Below are positions 15,620-24,597 of a stretch of 56,665 nt of DNA, piece after piece (position 1 is the first letter of the stretch; each line of letters begins with the position of its first letter). The translations under genes were made by a program, and so were the position numbers. Origin of the DNA: Thermoleophilaceae bacterium (GTDB taxonomy: Bacteria > Actinomycetota > Thermoleophilia > Solirubrobacterales > Thermoleophilaceae); assembly GCA_019683805.1 (NCBI GenBank), contig JADGHQ010000010.1, positions 1 through 56,665 on the forward strand, given 5' to 3'. The notes under the pieces were generated by a model. The model had not been told where the DNA came from. It made no database searches and worked only from the letters and a program-made list of their open reading frames with translations.

Positions 15620-17325
15620 AAGAGCACGACGCCGCCGCGGTCGACGCGCCGCAGCGGCAGGCCGCGCAGGGAGCGCTCGCGCCAGGCGGCCCACGGCGTG
15701 CCGTCGACGAAGCCGGGGTGCAGGATCACCGTCCGCACGCCCATCTGCCGCAGCAGCTCCGCGCTGCGGCGGTTCGGGAAGCCCGCGAGCTCGGCCTCGA
15801 GCCGCGCGAACTGGCGCGGCCTGAAGCTGCCGCGCCCGTTCACGAGCGCGGGGAAGCGGTCGGTCGACCACACGAGGTACTTGCGGCTGTCGAGCGTGTC
15901 GAGCGGCAGGTGGACCTGCGGCGCGGGCGCGCCGACCTGGCCGGCGGGCTGGGGAGGCACGCGCGGGTGCGCGGGCGCGGCCAGCGTCGCGCCCCGCTCG
16001 CCGAGGCCGAAGCCCGACCCCTCGATCAGCACCGCCGCGACGAGCGCCACAGCGGCGAGCGCCGCGGCGCGCCGGCCCCGGGCGCGCGCGGCCGACACGA
16101 GGCGCTGCGCGCCGAGCCCCGCGAGCAGCGCGAGCGCGAGCGAGGCGAGCGTCATCAGCCGGCCCGGGACGCGGATCCCCTGCCAGCCCGGGAGCAGCTC
16201 GTAGAGCAGCCGGTACGGCCAGGGGCCGTCGCCGTGGAAGCCGAGCGAGAGCACGAGCAGCGCGACGGCCGCGGCGGCGAGCCCGAGCCGCAGGGCTCGC
16301 GGGTGACGGCGGGCGAGCGCGCCCGCCGCCGCCAGCACCACGATCGCGACGCCGGGGAAGAGCGACATCTCGGGCACCCAGCGCAGGTGGTCGCGCACGC
16401 CCGCCGTGGCCTTGCCCCAGATGAGGTTCTCAGGCGGCGCCGCGAGGAAGGCGCGCAGCGGCGGCGAGAGGGTCTCGACCTGGGCGACGGTGCGCCGCGC
16501 CTCGGGGTGGTCGCGCAGCACGCCCACGTAGGGGATCGCGAGCAGCGCCGCCACGACCGCGAGCAGCGCCACACCCGCCGCCGTCGCCGCGAGCACGCGC
16601 CGCGAGGGCAGCCGCAGGCGACCGCGCAGGAGCAGGAAGGCGACGCCCGCCCCGAGCGCCGCGAGCAGGTACAGGAGCTGAAGCCCGAGCGTGAAGCCGA
16701 GGCTCACCTGCCAGGTCGCGGCCACCCAGCCGGCGAGCACCGTGCGCCAGCTCCCGCGACGGTACCCGCGCACGAGCAGGAACAGCGCGAGCGGTATCCC
16801 GCCGCTCGAGATGACGTGCAGGTGCCCGTCCTGCTCGAGCCGCCAGGGGGCGTACGCGAACGCCGCTCCCGCGACGGCGGCGCCCGCGCGCCCCGCGCCG
16901 AGCTCACGCGCGAGCAGGTAGCCGCCGAGGAAGGCGAGCGCGTAGGCGAGCATGAACAGGAGGTCGTAGCGCGCCACCGCGGCCTGCCAGCCGCTGCCGA
17001 TCAGGCCCGCGGGCGCGTAGCCCACGAGCGCGTCGGAGAACGCGAGCGGGTTCCTCAGCGGCCAGAAGTCGTTCGCCTGGAAGTAGTCGAGCGGCTGGTG
17101 GAGCAGCGCGTGCCCTCCCCATGCGACCTGCCACGCCTGGGTGAGCGGGTCGCCGAGGTCGCGCGGCACGTCGCTTCCGAGCCGGATCGGGATCGGCCAG
17201 TGCATCGCGCAGGCGATCAGGACGGCGGCGAGCGCCGCGAGGGCGAGCTCCCTGCGGGCGATCCGGGGCGATGCGGGCGGACCGGCGGCAGCGCGCCGCC
17301 GCGCTTGCAGGCGTTCGGCCGTCAC
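15601..17325 (-). CDS. polytopic membrane protein, GT-C glycosyltransferase-like
   Basis: 574-aa membrane protein with about 10-12 helices and a C-terminal soluble part of roughly 150 residues (QVHLPLDTLDSRKYLVWSTD..., ELLRQMGVRTVILHPGF). The first outside loop carries SDVPRDLGDPLTQAWQVAW and a YFQANDFWPLRNPLAFSD segment, a hallmark of a large group of uncharacterised GT-C-type proteins in Actinobacteria; the acidic LGDP is the likely active-site element. A GTG at 17325 overlaps the stop of the DUF2804 gene by 4 bases (GTGA), implying translational coupling; two more GTG codons immediately upstream are alternatives. Function in envelope glycan synthesis is inferred. Confidence 0.8.
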   Translation of the reverse strand: MTAERLQARRRAAAGPPASPRIARRELALAALAAVLIACAMHWPIPIRLGSDVPRDLGDPLTQAWQVAWGGHALLHQPLDYFQANDFWPLRNPLAFSDALVGYAPAGLIGSGWQAAVARYDLLFMLAYALAFLGGYLLARELGAGRAGAAVAGAAFAYAPWRLEQDGHLHVISSGGIPLALFLLVRGYRRGSWRTVLAGWVAATWQVSLGFTLGLQLLYLLAALGAGVAFLLLRGRLRLPSRRVLAATAAGVALLAVVAALLAIPYVGVLRDHPEARRTVAQVETLSPPLRAFLAAPPENLIWGKATAGVRDHLRWVPEMSLFPGVAIVVLAAAGALARRHPRALRLGLAAAAVALLVLSLGFHGDGPWPYRLLYELLPGWQGIRVPGRLMTLASLALALLAGLGAQRLVSAARARGRRAAALAAVALVAAVLIEGSGFGLGERGATLAAPAHPRVPPQPAGQVGAPAPQVHLPLDTLDSRKYLVWSTDRFPALVNGRGSFRPRQFARLEAELAGFPNRRSAELLRQMGVRTVILHPGFVDGTPWAAWRERSLRGLPLRRVDRGGVVLFYVTPR

Positions 17326-18182
17326 CACCACGCGTCGTGCGCCTCCATCACGCCGAAGCCCTCGGCGAGCCGGCCCACGCCGGGGAGCTCGCCGCTGAAG
17401 GCGCCGAACGGCTGCCGGTAGTCGGAGCGGACGACGAGCGCGTTCATGCGGTGCTCGCGCGCGCTCCAGGCGCGGAAGCGGAGCGCTCCGCCCTCGGCGA
17501 GCGCCACGCTCGAGAGGTCGGGCTCGAACAGCACGGGCCCGAGCTCGCGCGCGCGGCCGGCGACCCAGAGCGCGCGCTCGCTCGCCTCGCCGGCGTCGTG
17601 CACGCCGTCGACCAGGTTCCACGCCACCGGCTCGCCCGACTCCGCGCGGCCGACGCCCGCGCTCCACAGCCAGCGCGTGTGGCGCTCGTGGTAGCCGGCG
17701 CTCTCGTCCACGATCGCCCGGGCCTCCACGGCGTGGCGGCGGCCGTCGATCTCGACGCTGCCGCGCGCCGGCACCCCGCCGCGCTTGCGCGTCCAGATAT
17801 AGCCGAAGCGGCCGCTAGCCGACACCACCTCGACCGCCTCGGCGGCGTCCGGCTCGAGCGAGAGGTCGACGCGCACGCCCGCGGCATGCACGCGCACGCG
17901 CTCGGGCTCGACCGCCACGCCGCCCCGTCGCGCGCTCGTGCGCTCGCGCAGCTCGCCGCCCGGCAGCGCGAGCGCCCACCAGCGCTGGGGCAGCGGGCCG
18001 ACGCGCGCGTCGCCCGCGCACAGCATCAGCTCGGGCCCGAAGACGCCCACGTAGAGCCAGCGCTTCAGCGGACGGCCGCGCCGGACGAGCGGCATCCGGT
18101 CGGGCGGGAGCGGGAGCGGGAAGTCGCGAACCGCCGCCCCGCGCAGCGGCGGCGCGCCGGGCGCCTGCACGTCCGTCGCCAT
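17322..18182 (-). CDS. DUF2804 family protein
   Basis: 286-aa soluble protein matching the pattern of DUF2804: LKRWLYVGVFGPELMLCAG near the N terminus, a RWWALALP segment, GRFGYIWTRKRGGVPARGSV, then HTRWLWSAGVG and VAWNLVDGVHDAG, ending in FGVMEAHDAWW. The domain is all-beta by prediction and its activity is unknown. ATG 18182 is preferred; a TTG at 18191 would add three residues. Stop codon overlaps the start of the downstream GT-C-like gene, so the pair is co-translated and may act on the same lipid or sugar product. No signal peptide or membrane helix. Confidence 0.82.
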   Translation of the reverse strand: MATDVQAPGAPPLRGAAVRDFPLPLPPDRMPLVRRGRPLKRWLYVGVFGPELMLCAGDARVGPLPQRWWALALPGGELRERTSARRGGVAVEPERVRVHAAGVRVDLSLEPDAAEAVEVVSASGRFGYIWTRKRGGVPARGSVEIDGRRHAVEARAIVDESAGYHERHTRWLWSAGVGRAESGEPVAWNLVDGVHDAGEASERALWVAGRARELGPVLFEPDLSSVALAEGGALRFRAWSAREHRMNALVVRSDYRQPFGAFSGELPGVGRLAEGFGVMEAHDAWW

Positions 18183-18269
18183 CGTCCACAAGTATGCGGA
18201 CCCGCGGGCGGCCGTGCCCCGTGGGCGGACACGCTCCCGCCGGCGCCGCGGCCCGCGGTTAAGATTGGA

Positions 18270-18285
18270 TTGACTCGTCAGTCAA
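18270..18285. promoter_or_regulatory. candidate TetR operator TTGACT-N4-AGTCAA
   Basis: A perfect 6+6 inverted repeat, TTGACT CGTC AGTCAA, sits 51 bases upstream of the nitrilase-family gene whose operon also encodes a TetR regulator. TetR dimers usually bind such 14-20 bp palindromes, and TTGAC doubles as a -35-like hexamer, so binding would block transcription. The 150-bp gap from the DUF2804 gene to the nitrilase gene holds nothing else I can identify. Confidence 0.6.
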
Positions 18286-18335
18286 CTGCCGCTGGCGCAG
18301 CCCCAGCGTCGCGAGTCGGCAGAGGAAGGACGACC

Positions 18336-19163
18336 GTGCGCGCCGCAGCGGTTCAGCTCAACTCCACCGAAGACAAGCAACGCAACCTGGCCGCCGCGGA
18401 CCGCCTCACGCGCGCCGCGGCCGCGGACGGCGCCGAGCTCGTCGTTTTGCCCGAGAAGTTCAACGTGCTCGGCAGCCGCGAGCATTACGCCGCAGGCGCG
18501 GAGACGCTCGAGGGGCCGACGATCGCCTGGGCGCGCGAGACGGCGCGCGAGCTGGGCATCGACCTCGTCGCCGGTTCGATCGTCGAGCGCCGCGAGGGCC
18601 GCGAGAAGCTGTCGAACACCTCCGTGCACGTCGGCCCCGACGGCGGGATCCGCGGCGTGTACCGCAAGATCCACATGTTCGACGTGGTCGTGGGCGGCGT
18701 CGAGTACCGGGAGTCGGAGTCCGAGGAGCCGGGCGACGAGCTCACGCTCACCGAGGCGCGCGGCGTGCCCGTGGGGATGACGGTCTGCTACGACCTCCGC
18801 TTCCCCGAGCTGTTCCGCATCCTCGCGATCCGCGGCGCGCGCGTGATCGTGCTGCCGTCCGCGTTCACCAAGGTCACCGGCCGGGCGCACTGGGAGATCC
18901 TGGTGCGCGCGCGGGCGATCGAGAACCAGGCCTTCATGGTCGCCGCCGACCAGGTCGGGGTCTCCGGCGACGGCAAGGAGAGCTTCGGCGGCTCGATGAT
19001 CGTCGACCCCTGGGGGGAGGTGCTCGCGCGCGCTCCCGACGAGGAGACCTTCGTGGCTGCCGACCTCGACCTCGCGCGCCAGGACGAGGTCCGCGCGAGC
19101 CTGCCGAGCCTCGCCAACCGCGTGCCGTCCGCGTACCGCTGGCCGGAGGAGGCCGCCCGCTGA
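18336..19163 (+). CDS. carbon-nitrogen hydrolase (nitrilase superfamily, Nit-like amidase)
   Basis: 275-aa cytoplasmic amidase of the nitrilase superfamily. The catalytic triad is complete: Glu40 in LPEKFNV, Lys111 in YRKIHMFD, Cys151 in VCYDLRFPELFR. The sequence around them (KIHMFD, CYDLRFPE, NQAFMVAADQVG) is that of the Nit1/Nit2 branch, which includes deaminated-glutathione amidase and omega-amidase, rather than a true nitrilase. GTG 18336 follows GGAAGGA at 6-base spacing and conserved sequence starts at once. Its stop overlaps the TetR start (TGATG), so both are one operon under a palindromic operator. Confidence 0.93.
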   Translation: MRAAAVQLNSTEDKQRNLAAADRLTRAAAADGAELVVLPEKFNVLGSREHYAAGAETLEGPTIAWARETARELGIDLVAGSIVERREGREKLSNTSVHVGPDGGIRGVYRKIHMFDVVVGGVEYRESESEEPGDELTLTEARGVPVGMTVCYDLRFPELFRILAIRGARVIVLPSAFTKVTGRAHWEILVRARAIENQAFMVAADQVGVSGDGKESFGGSMIVDPWGEVLARAPDEETFVAADLDLARQDEVRASLPSLANRVPSAYRWPEEAAR

Positions 19164-19792
19164 TGGCGGCGTCGCGGCATCCGAACGCCGTCGACAAGCG
19201 GCGGCTGATCCTCGACGCGGCGATCCGCGTGTTCGCGAGCCGCGGCTTCCACGCCTGCCGCGTGTCCGACGTCGCCGACGAGGCGGGCGTGGCCTACGGC
19301 CTCGTCTACCACTACTTCGACTCCAAGGAGGAGATCCTCAACACGCTCTTCACCGAGCGCTGGCAGATCATGCTCGACGCGATCCTCGAGATCGATCGCC
19401 AGCAGGTCCCCGCGCGCGACAAGCTCTACCGGGTCGCGTCGTTCATCATCGACTCCTACCGGCACGACCCCGACCTGATGAAGGTCATCATCGTCGAGGT
19501 CACGCGGGCCGCGAACTCCTTCGGGCGCCTCCACCTCGGCAAGATCCGCGAGGCCTACGAGCTCATCGCCGGCATCGTGGAGTCCGCGCGGGCGGACGGC
19601 TCCTTCAAGGAGGATATCTCGGCCGACTTCGCCGCGATGTGCTTCTACGGGGCGATCGAGCAGCTCCTCTCGGGCTGGATCTTCGACCTCATGCCGCAGA
19701 ACGACGAGGACTTCGAGCGCGCCAAGGAGCTGCTGGTCGAGACGATCTGCGGCGGGCTCGAGGCGCCCTCGTCGCGGACGCCGGTTTCCTAG
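19163..19792 (+). CDS. TetR-family transcriptional regulator
   Basis: 209-aa TetR regulator. The N-terminal helix-turn-helix is clear: RRLILDAAIRVFASRGF, then VSDVADEAGVAYGLVYHYF and DSKEEIL. The C-terminal ligand domain (about 65-205) resembles those of fatty-acid-responsive members (FadR-like), with an AMCFYGAIEQLLSGWIF helix, but ligand specificity cannot be read. ATG 19163 shares a base with the stop of the nitrilase gene. The palindrome at 18270-18285 in front of the operon is the likely autoregulatory site. Confidence 0.94.
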   Translation: MAASRHPNAVDKRRLILDAAIRVFASRGFHACRVSDVADEAGVAYGLVYHYFDSKEEILNTLFTERWQIMLDAILEIDRQQVPARDKLYRVASFIIDSYRHDPDLMKVIIVEVTRAANSFGRLHLGKIREAYELIAGIVESARADGSFKEDISADFAAMCFYGAIEQLLSGWIFDLMPQNDEDFERAKELLVETICGGLEAPSSRTPVS

Positions 19793-19819
19793 CGGCGTGG
19801 CGGCTAGACTGCCCGCGAC

Positions 19820-19954
19820 ATGAGCAACGACCTGGTCAAGCGCCTGGCTTGGAGCGGCCTGCTCGCGGGTATAGGCGCGCTCAGCACCATCGTCGCAAAT
19901 CGCATCGCCGCGGCGATCTGGGTGCGGGTCTTCAACGAGGATCCGCCCGAATAG
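19820..19954 (+). CDS. 44-aa single-pass membrane protein, DUF4235-like
   Basis: Tiny protein MSNDLVKRLAWSG... of 44 residues with one hydrophobic stretch (about 9-30) and a C terminus of WVRVFNEDPPE. The order helix, Trp, short linker, EDPP is reminiscent of DUF4235 membrane proteins, but it is about half their length, so the family link is tentative. TAGACT ends 9 bases before the ATG, fitting a leaderless transcript. It is the first of four small envelope genes that follow with overlaps or gaps of a few bases, which supports it as a real gene despite its size. Confidence 0.65.
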   Translation: MSNDLVKRLAWSGLLAGIGALSTIVANRIAAAIWVRVFNEDPPE

Positions 19955-19956
19955 CC

Positions 19957-20214
19957 ATGAGCGCCGAGGACACCACGACCCACGCCAGCGCGTCCGAGCA
20001 GCCGACGGTCGAGACGGAGGCGGTCGGCCGCGAGGCGGCCGAGGCGGCGGCGGGGGCGCCGTACGGCGGGCAGCCGGAGGAGCGCTCGCCGCTCGACGCC
20101 CACGCGATCGCGGTGTCGGAGTCGCCCGACCGACCGGAGCTGCTCGTCGGCGCGGCGTTCGCGGGCGGGTTCCTGCTCGCGCGGATCCTCAAGCGCCTCG
20201 GAGGTGGCCGATGA
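19957..20214 (+). CDS. 85-aa small membrane-anchored protein
   Basis: 85 aa: an acidic, Ala/Glu-rich disordered N-terminal part (1-60) and one C-terminal hydrophobic segment, ELLVGAAFAGGFLLARILKR, followed by GGGR. This tail-anchored shape is common in actinobacterial partners of DUF3618 and holin-like proteins. Starts 2 bases after the previous stop and its own stop overlaps the holin-like gene by 4 bases (ATGA). No named family recognised. Confidence 0.7.
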   Translation: MSAEDTTTHASASEQPTVETEAVGREAAEAAAGAPYGGQPEERSPLDAHAIAVSESPDRPELLVGAAFAGGFLLARILKRLGGGR

Positions 20215-20633
20215 CCAGTCGCGACGGCGCGCCGCCCGCCACCGCCGAGAAGACGCTCGCCGAGATCGTCAACGAGGTGACGGCGAAGGCGACGCTGCTC
20301 GTCCACGAGGAGATCGAGCTCGCCAAGGCCGAGATGCAGGTCAAGGTGGGCCGGCTCGCGAAGGGCGCGGCGCTCGGCGCGGCGGCGGGCGTGTTCATGG
20401 TGTTCGTGCTGATCTACCTGCTGCACGCGCTGTCCTGGTTCTTCTACGACGTCTTCAACTTCAACCAGGTCTGGCTCGGCTACGCGATCACCACGGGCAT
20501 CCTGCTCGTGCTCGGCGTCATCGTCGGGCTGCTGGCGCTGCGGCTCGTCAGGAGGGGCACGCCGCCCACGCCCGAGCTCGCGATCGAGGAGGCGCGGCGG
20601 ACTCGCGAGACGCTCGAGGAGGCCCGGCACTGA
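20211..20633 (+). CDS. phage-holin-superfamily-like membrane protein (PF07332 type)
   Basis: 140 aa, with an amphipathic N-terminal helix LLVHEEIELAKAEMQVKVG, then two transmembrane helices (about 50-75 and 84-112) and a charged C-terminal tail. The ExELAKAE motif before the hairpin is the signature of the actinobacterial holin superfamily III / DUF1469-type proteins, which are chromosomal envelope proteins and not prophage remnants; no phage genes are nearby. ATG at 20211 overlaps the preceding stop; its stop shares a base with the DUF3618 start. Confidence 0.88.
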   Translation: MTSRDGAPPATAEKTLAEIVNEVTAKATLLVHEEIELAKAEMQVKVGRLAKGAALGAAAGVFMVFVLIYLLHALSWFFYDVFNFNQVWLGYAITTGILLVLGVIVGLLALRLVRRGTPPTPELAIEEARRTRETLEEARH

Positions 20634-20851
20634 TGGCGGCCCGCTCTCCGGAGGAGATCCGCCGCTCGGTGGAGGCGACGCGCGCCGAGCTCGCGTACTC
20701 GCTCAACGACCTGCAGGGCAAGGTCCGGGAGCTCACGGACTGGCGCCGCCAGCTGCGCGAGAACCAGCGAACCGCGATCGTCGCCGCGGCGGTCGCCGGC
20801 TTCGTCATCGGCGGCGGGATCGCCGGCTTCGTCTCGCTCTTCCGCCGCTAG
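20633..20851 (+). CDS. DUF3618 family protein
   Basis: 72 aa. It opens with RSPEEIRRSVEATRAELAYS, the defining motif of DUF3618 (usually R(S/D)pe.I..dIe.tR.el), followed by a predicted amphipathic helix and one C-terminal transmembrane segment (IVAAAVAGFVIGGGIAGFV). Function unknown; almost always next to the holin-like protein, as here. Coupled by TGATG to the previous gene. Confidence 0.88.
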   Translation: MAARSPEEIRRSVEATRAELAYSLNDLQGKVRELTDWRRQLRENQRTAIVAAAVAGFVIGGGIAGFVSLFRR

Positions 20852-20885
20852 GCCGATCCGCGCGCGGCCATAGACTGCGGCCCAC

Positions 20886-21962
20886 GTGGTGAGCGCCCGG
20901 ACGATCGCGAAGGTCATCCTCGTCTCGGCGGGGGTGATCCTCCTCCTCTACCTCCTCTACCTGGTCCGCAGGGTGATCGGCCTCCTGCTGATCTCGGTCT
21001 TCCTCGCGATCGCGCTCGGCCCGGCCGTCGACTTCTTCCAGCGGCTCAGGGTGAGGCGCTGGCTCTCGATCCTGCTCGTCTACTTCCTGATCTTCGCGGC
21101 GATCTTCGGCATCGGGCTGCTGTTCGTCCCGCCGGTCGTGAGCGGCGTCAACCAGTTCGTCGACAAGGTCCCGACCTACGTCGACGACCTGCGCAAGAAC
21201 AGGACGCTGCGCCGCTACGACGACAAGTACAACATCACCAGCGAGCTCCGGAAGCAGGCCGACAGGCTGCCGAACACCGTGTCGAGCGCGGCCGGGACGC
21301 TCCGCGACGTGACCGTCGGCGTCTTCTCTGCGCTCTTCCAGCTCCTGACCGTGCTCGTCCTCACCTTCTTCCTGCTGCTCGACGGCCGGCGGCTGGCGGA
21401 GTGGGTGTTCCGTGAGCTCGGGCCGGAGCGAGGTCCGCGCGCCCGCGCGCTCGCGGCCGACGTCTACGCGGCGGTCGGGGGCTACGTCGTGGGCAACCTG
21501 CTGATCTCCCTGATCGCCGGGCTGGGGGCCTACGTGGTGCTCACGATCCTCGGCGTGCCGTTCGCGATACCGCTCGCCGTGATCGTCGGCCTGCTCGACC
21601 TGATCCCGCTCGTCGGCTCGACGATCGCGGGCGTGCTGGTCGGGATCGTGGCGGCGTTCCACGACTTCCCGACCGCCCTGATCGTCTGGGCGATCTGGGT
21701 GATCGTCTACCAGCAGATCGAGAACAACGTGATCCAGCCGGTCGTCTACCGGCGGACCGTCGCGATGCACCCGCTGATCGTCCTGACCGCGGTGCTCGTA
21801 GGCGGCACGCTGCTCGGCGTGCTCGGCGCGCTGCTGGCGATCCCCGTGGCCGCCGGCATCCAGATCGTCGCGCGCGACGTGTGGCGCGAGCGCCAGAGGA
21901 CGCGCGCCGCCCTGCCCGAGCGCACGCGCGCGCGGCCGGACCCGGCGCCGGAGGGCTGGTAG
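20886..21962 (+). CDS. AI-2E family transporter (PerM-like permease)
   Basis: 358-aa integral membrane protein with about 8 helices. Family marks are the N-terminal helix pair with ISVFLAIALGPAVDFFQ, a central soluble region, and the C-terminal LLDLIPLVGSTIAG and QQIENNVIQPVVYRR motifs. Members are named for AI-2 export in E. coli, but several move sodium/protons or have unknown cargo, so no substrate is claimed. TAGACT ends 9 bases before the GTG at 20886, so a separate leaderless transcript is likely despite being only 34 bases after DUF3618. Convergent with degV, 4 bases apart. Confidence 0.9.
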   Translation: MVSARTIAKVILVSAGVILLLYLLYLVRRVIGLLLISVFLAIALGPAVDFFQRLRVRRWLSILLVYFLIFAAIFGIGLLFVPPVVSGVNQFVDKVPTYVDDLRKNRTLRRYDDKYNITSELRKQADRLPNTVSSAAGTLRDVTVGVFSALFQLLTVLVLTFFLLLDGRRLAEWVFRELGPERGPRARALAADVYAAVGGYVVGNLLISLIAGLGAYVVLTILGVPFAIPLAVIVGLLDLIPLVGSTIAGVLVGIVAAFHDFPTALIVWAIWVIVYQQIENNVIQPVVYRRTVAMHPLIVLTAVLVGGTLLGVLGALLAIPVAAGIQIVARDVWRERQRTRAALPERTRARPDPAPEGW

Positions 21963-21966
21963 CGGA

Positions 21967-22824
21967 CTAGCCGAACCAGTGGCGCGGGACACCGCCCACG
22001 CCGAGCAGCCCGGGGCCGGTGTGGACTCCGAGCACGGGGCCGATCTCCGAGATCCAGAGCGGCTCGTTGCCGAAGATCTCGCGGCAGCGATCGGCGAGCC
22101 GCTCGGCCTGGTCCGGGGACCGGATGTGCTGGACCACCCAGGCGTCCGCCCCCTCCGCCTGCCGCTGGCGGGCGTAGTCGACCATGCGCTCGAACGCGCG
22201 CTTGCTCGTGCGCACCCGCTCGACTGGCGTCATCTCGCGCTCGACCGTGAGGATCGGCTTGATCTTAAGCGTGGAGCCGAGCCAGGCGCTTGCGGCGCCG
22301 ATGCGCCCGCCGCGCCGGAGGTACTCGAGCGTGTCGATCGCGAACCAGATCTTGAGGTCCCCCCGCGCGCCGGCCACGCGCTCGGCCACCTCTTCGAGCG
22401 GCAGGCCCTGCTGCGCGGCCTTCGCGGCGACGAGCGCGAGGATCCCGATCCCGCCCGCTCCGGTCTCCGAGTCGATCACTCGCACGCGGCCCTTGCCGTC
22501 GAGCGCCTGCGCCGCCTGACGCGCCGCCTCGACCGTTCCCGACAGGCCGCCCGAGATGTGGATCGAGACGACGTCCCGGCCCTGCTCGAGCAGCGGCTCG
22601 TACACCGAGACGAAGTCGCCGACGGCGGGCTGCGAGGTGGTCGGAAGCTGGTCGGCGGCGCGCAGCTGCGCGAAGAAGGCGTCGTAGTCGACGATGTCGG
22701 CTTCGCGCTCGGTGCGCTCGGCACCGAAGTTCACGTACAGCGAGACGAGCTCGATTCCGTTCGCCTCGGCTAGCTCCCGGGGGAGATAAGCGGTAGTGTC
22801 CGTCACCACTGCGACGCGCGACAT
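21967..22824 (-). CDS. DegV family protein (fatty-acid-binding)
   Basis: 285-aa DegV protein: N-terminal VAVVTDTTAYLP, QPAVGDF and IHISGGLSGTVEAA (the fatty-acid carboxylate site), then VIDSETGAGGIGILAL, EYLRRGGRIGAA and a C-terminal VLGVHTGPGLLG. DegV/FakB proteins bind a fatty acid; FakB works with a FakA kinase in membrane lipid synthesis, but no fakA is in this window. The usual TSQPS is here TSQPA, so the Ser normally near the ligand is Ala. TAGGCT on the minus strand ends 9 bases before the ATG. Confidence 0.92.
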   Translation of the reverse strand: MSRVAVVTDTTAYLPRELAEANGIELVSLYVNFGAERTEREADIVDYDAFFAQLRAADQLPTTSQPAVGDFVSVYEPLLEQGRDVVSIHISGGLSGTVEAARQAAQALDGKGRVRVIDSETGAGGIGILALVAAKAAQQGLPLEEVAERVAGARGDLKIWFAIDTLEYLRRGGRIGAASAWLGSTLKIKPILTVEREMTPVERVRTSKRAFERMVDYARQRQAEGADAWVVQHIRSPDQAERLADRCREIFGNEPLWISEIGPVLGVHTGPGLLGVGGVPRHWFG

Positions 22825-22890
22825 TGCGCGCGCAGCCTACAGCGCCGCGGCGGGGGCTGCCGTGGCGCACCGAGGGAAGAGGATGGTCTG

Positions 22891-23166
22891 TTGCTAGCTG
22901 GGCACGACAGGGAACGCGTCGAGGCGCTCCTTCGTGAGCGGGCAAGGGAGCTCGTGCGGACGCGCGTCGCGCGCCCGGCCCATGGCATCGCCGCCTCCGC
23001 AACGTCCGCGAGCGGGGACGCTCCCGCAGACGTCGCGCGGGGCGGCGTGACCTGCGTCTCGTGCGGGCGCGAGATACCGCCCGCGAGGATGAGGGTGGTG
23101 CCAGGCGCCGTGCGCTGCGTGCGCTGCCAGCTCCGCTTCGAGGCGACCGCGCCGGAGACGGCTTAG
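22891..23166 (+). CDS. DksA/TraR-type zinc-finger protein
   Basis: 91 aa. The C-terminal half has CVSCGREIPPARMRVVPGAVRC-VRC, i.e. CxxC, 17 residues, CxxC, the zinc finger of DksA/TraR proteins; the N-terminal helix HDRERVEALLRERARELV is the short coiled-coil part. Such short members may bind RNA polymerase or be stand-alone zinc ribbons. Start is TTG 22891 with GAGG about 10 bases upstream; no ATG is in frame. Divergent from degV by 66 bases. Confidence 0.78.
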   Translation: MLAGHDRERVEALLRERARELVRTRVARPAHGIAASATSASGDAPADVARGGVTCVSCGREIPPARMRVVPGAVRCVRCQLRFEATAPETA

Positions 23167-23197
23167 CCGCCGCCCGCCAGGACGTACACTCGTCCCG

Positions 23198-24277
<1,080 letters not shown>

Positions 24278-24324
24278 GGCATCGCGACGCGCGCGGCGGG
24301 TAGAGCGGTCACTAAGCTCGCCTC

Positions 24325-24597
24325 ATGGCCACGCTGTACCGCTGCAAGACCCCGACGAACCTGCTCTGCGCCTGCGGCAAGGTCGCGCGCAGGCTCCAGA
24401 AGGCGGGCATCGAGTTCGAGGAGGTGCGCGTGCCCTACCTGAAGCGCCACCGGCCCGAGGTCGAGGAGCTCACCGGCCAGCGCTGGGTCCCCGTGCTCGT
24501 GCACGGGGACGAGGTGATCCACGACTCGCGCCGGATCGTCGAGTACATCGACCACCTCGAGCGCACGAGCCGCGCGCGTGCGGGGGCGGGCCGCTGA
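24325..24597 (+). CDS. glutathione S-transferase N-terminal-domain / glutaredoxin-like protein
   Basis: 90-aa thioredoxin-fold protein made only of a GST N-terminal domain: LYRCKTPTNLLCACGKVARRLQKAG, then VPVLVHGDEVIHDSRRIVEYIDHL with the cis-Pro and the EIDSRRI-type glutathione segment (HDSRRI). The cysteines at about 7, 15 and 17 do not form a standard CPYC. Actinobacteria rarely use glutathione, so the thiol partner is uncertain. TAAGCT ends 6 bases before the ATG. Its stop shares a base with the next small gene. Confidence 0.82.
   Translation: MATLYRCKTPTNLLCACGKVARRLQKAGIEFEEVRVPYLKRHRPEVEELTGQRWVPVLVHGDEVIHDSRRIVEYIDHLERTSRARAGAGR

Noticed and set aside
20211-20633. Prophage remnant because of the holin-like protein
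   Set aside because: Neighbours are DUF3618, small envelope proteins and chromosomal genes; no lysin, tail, capsid, integrase or attachment repeats are present.
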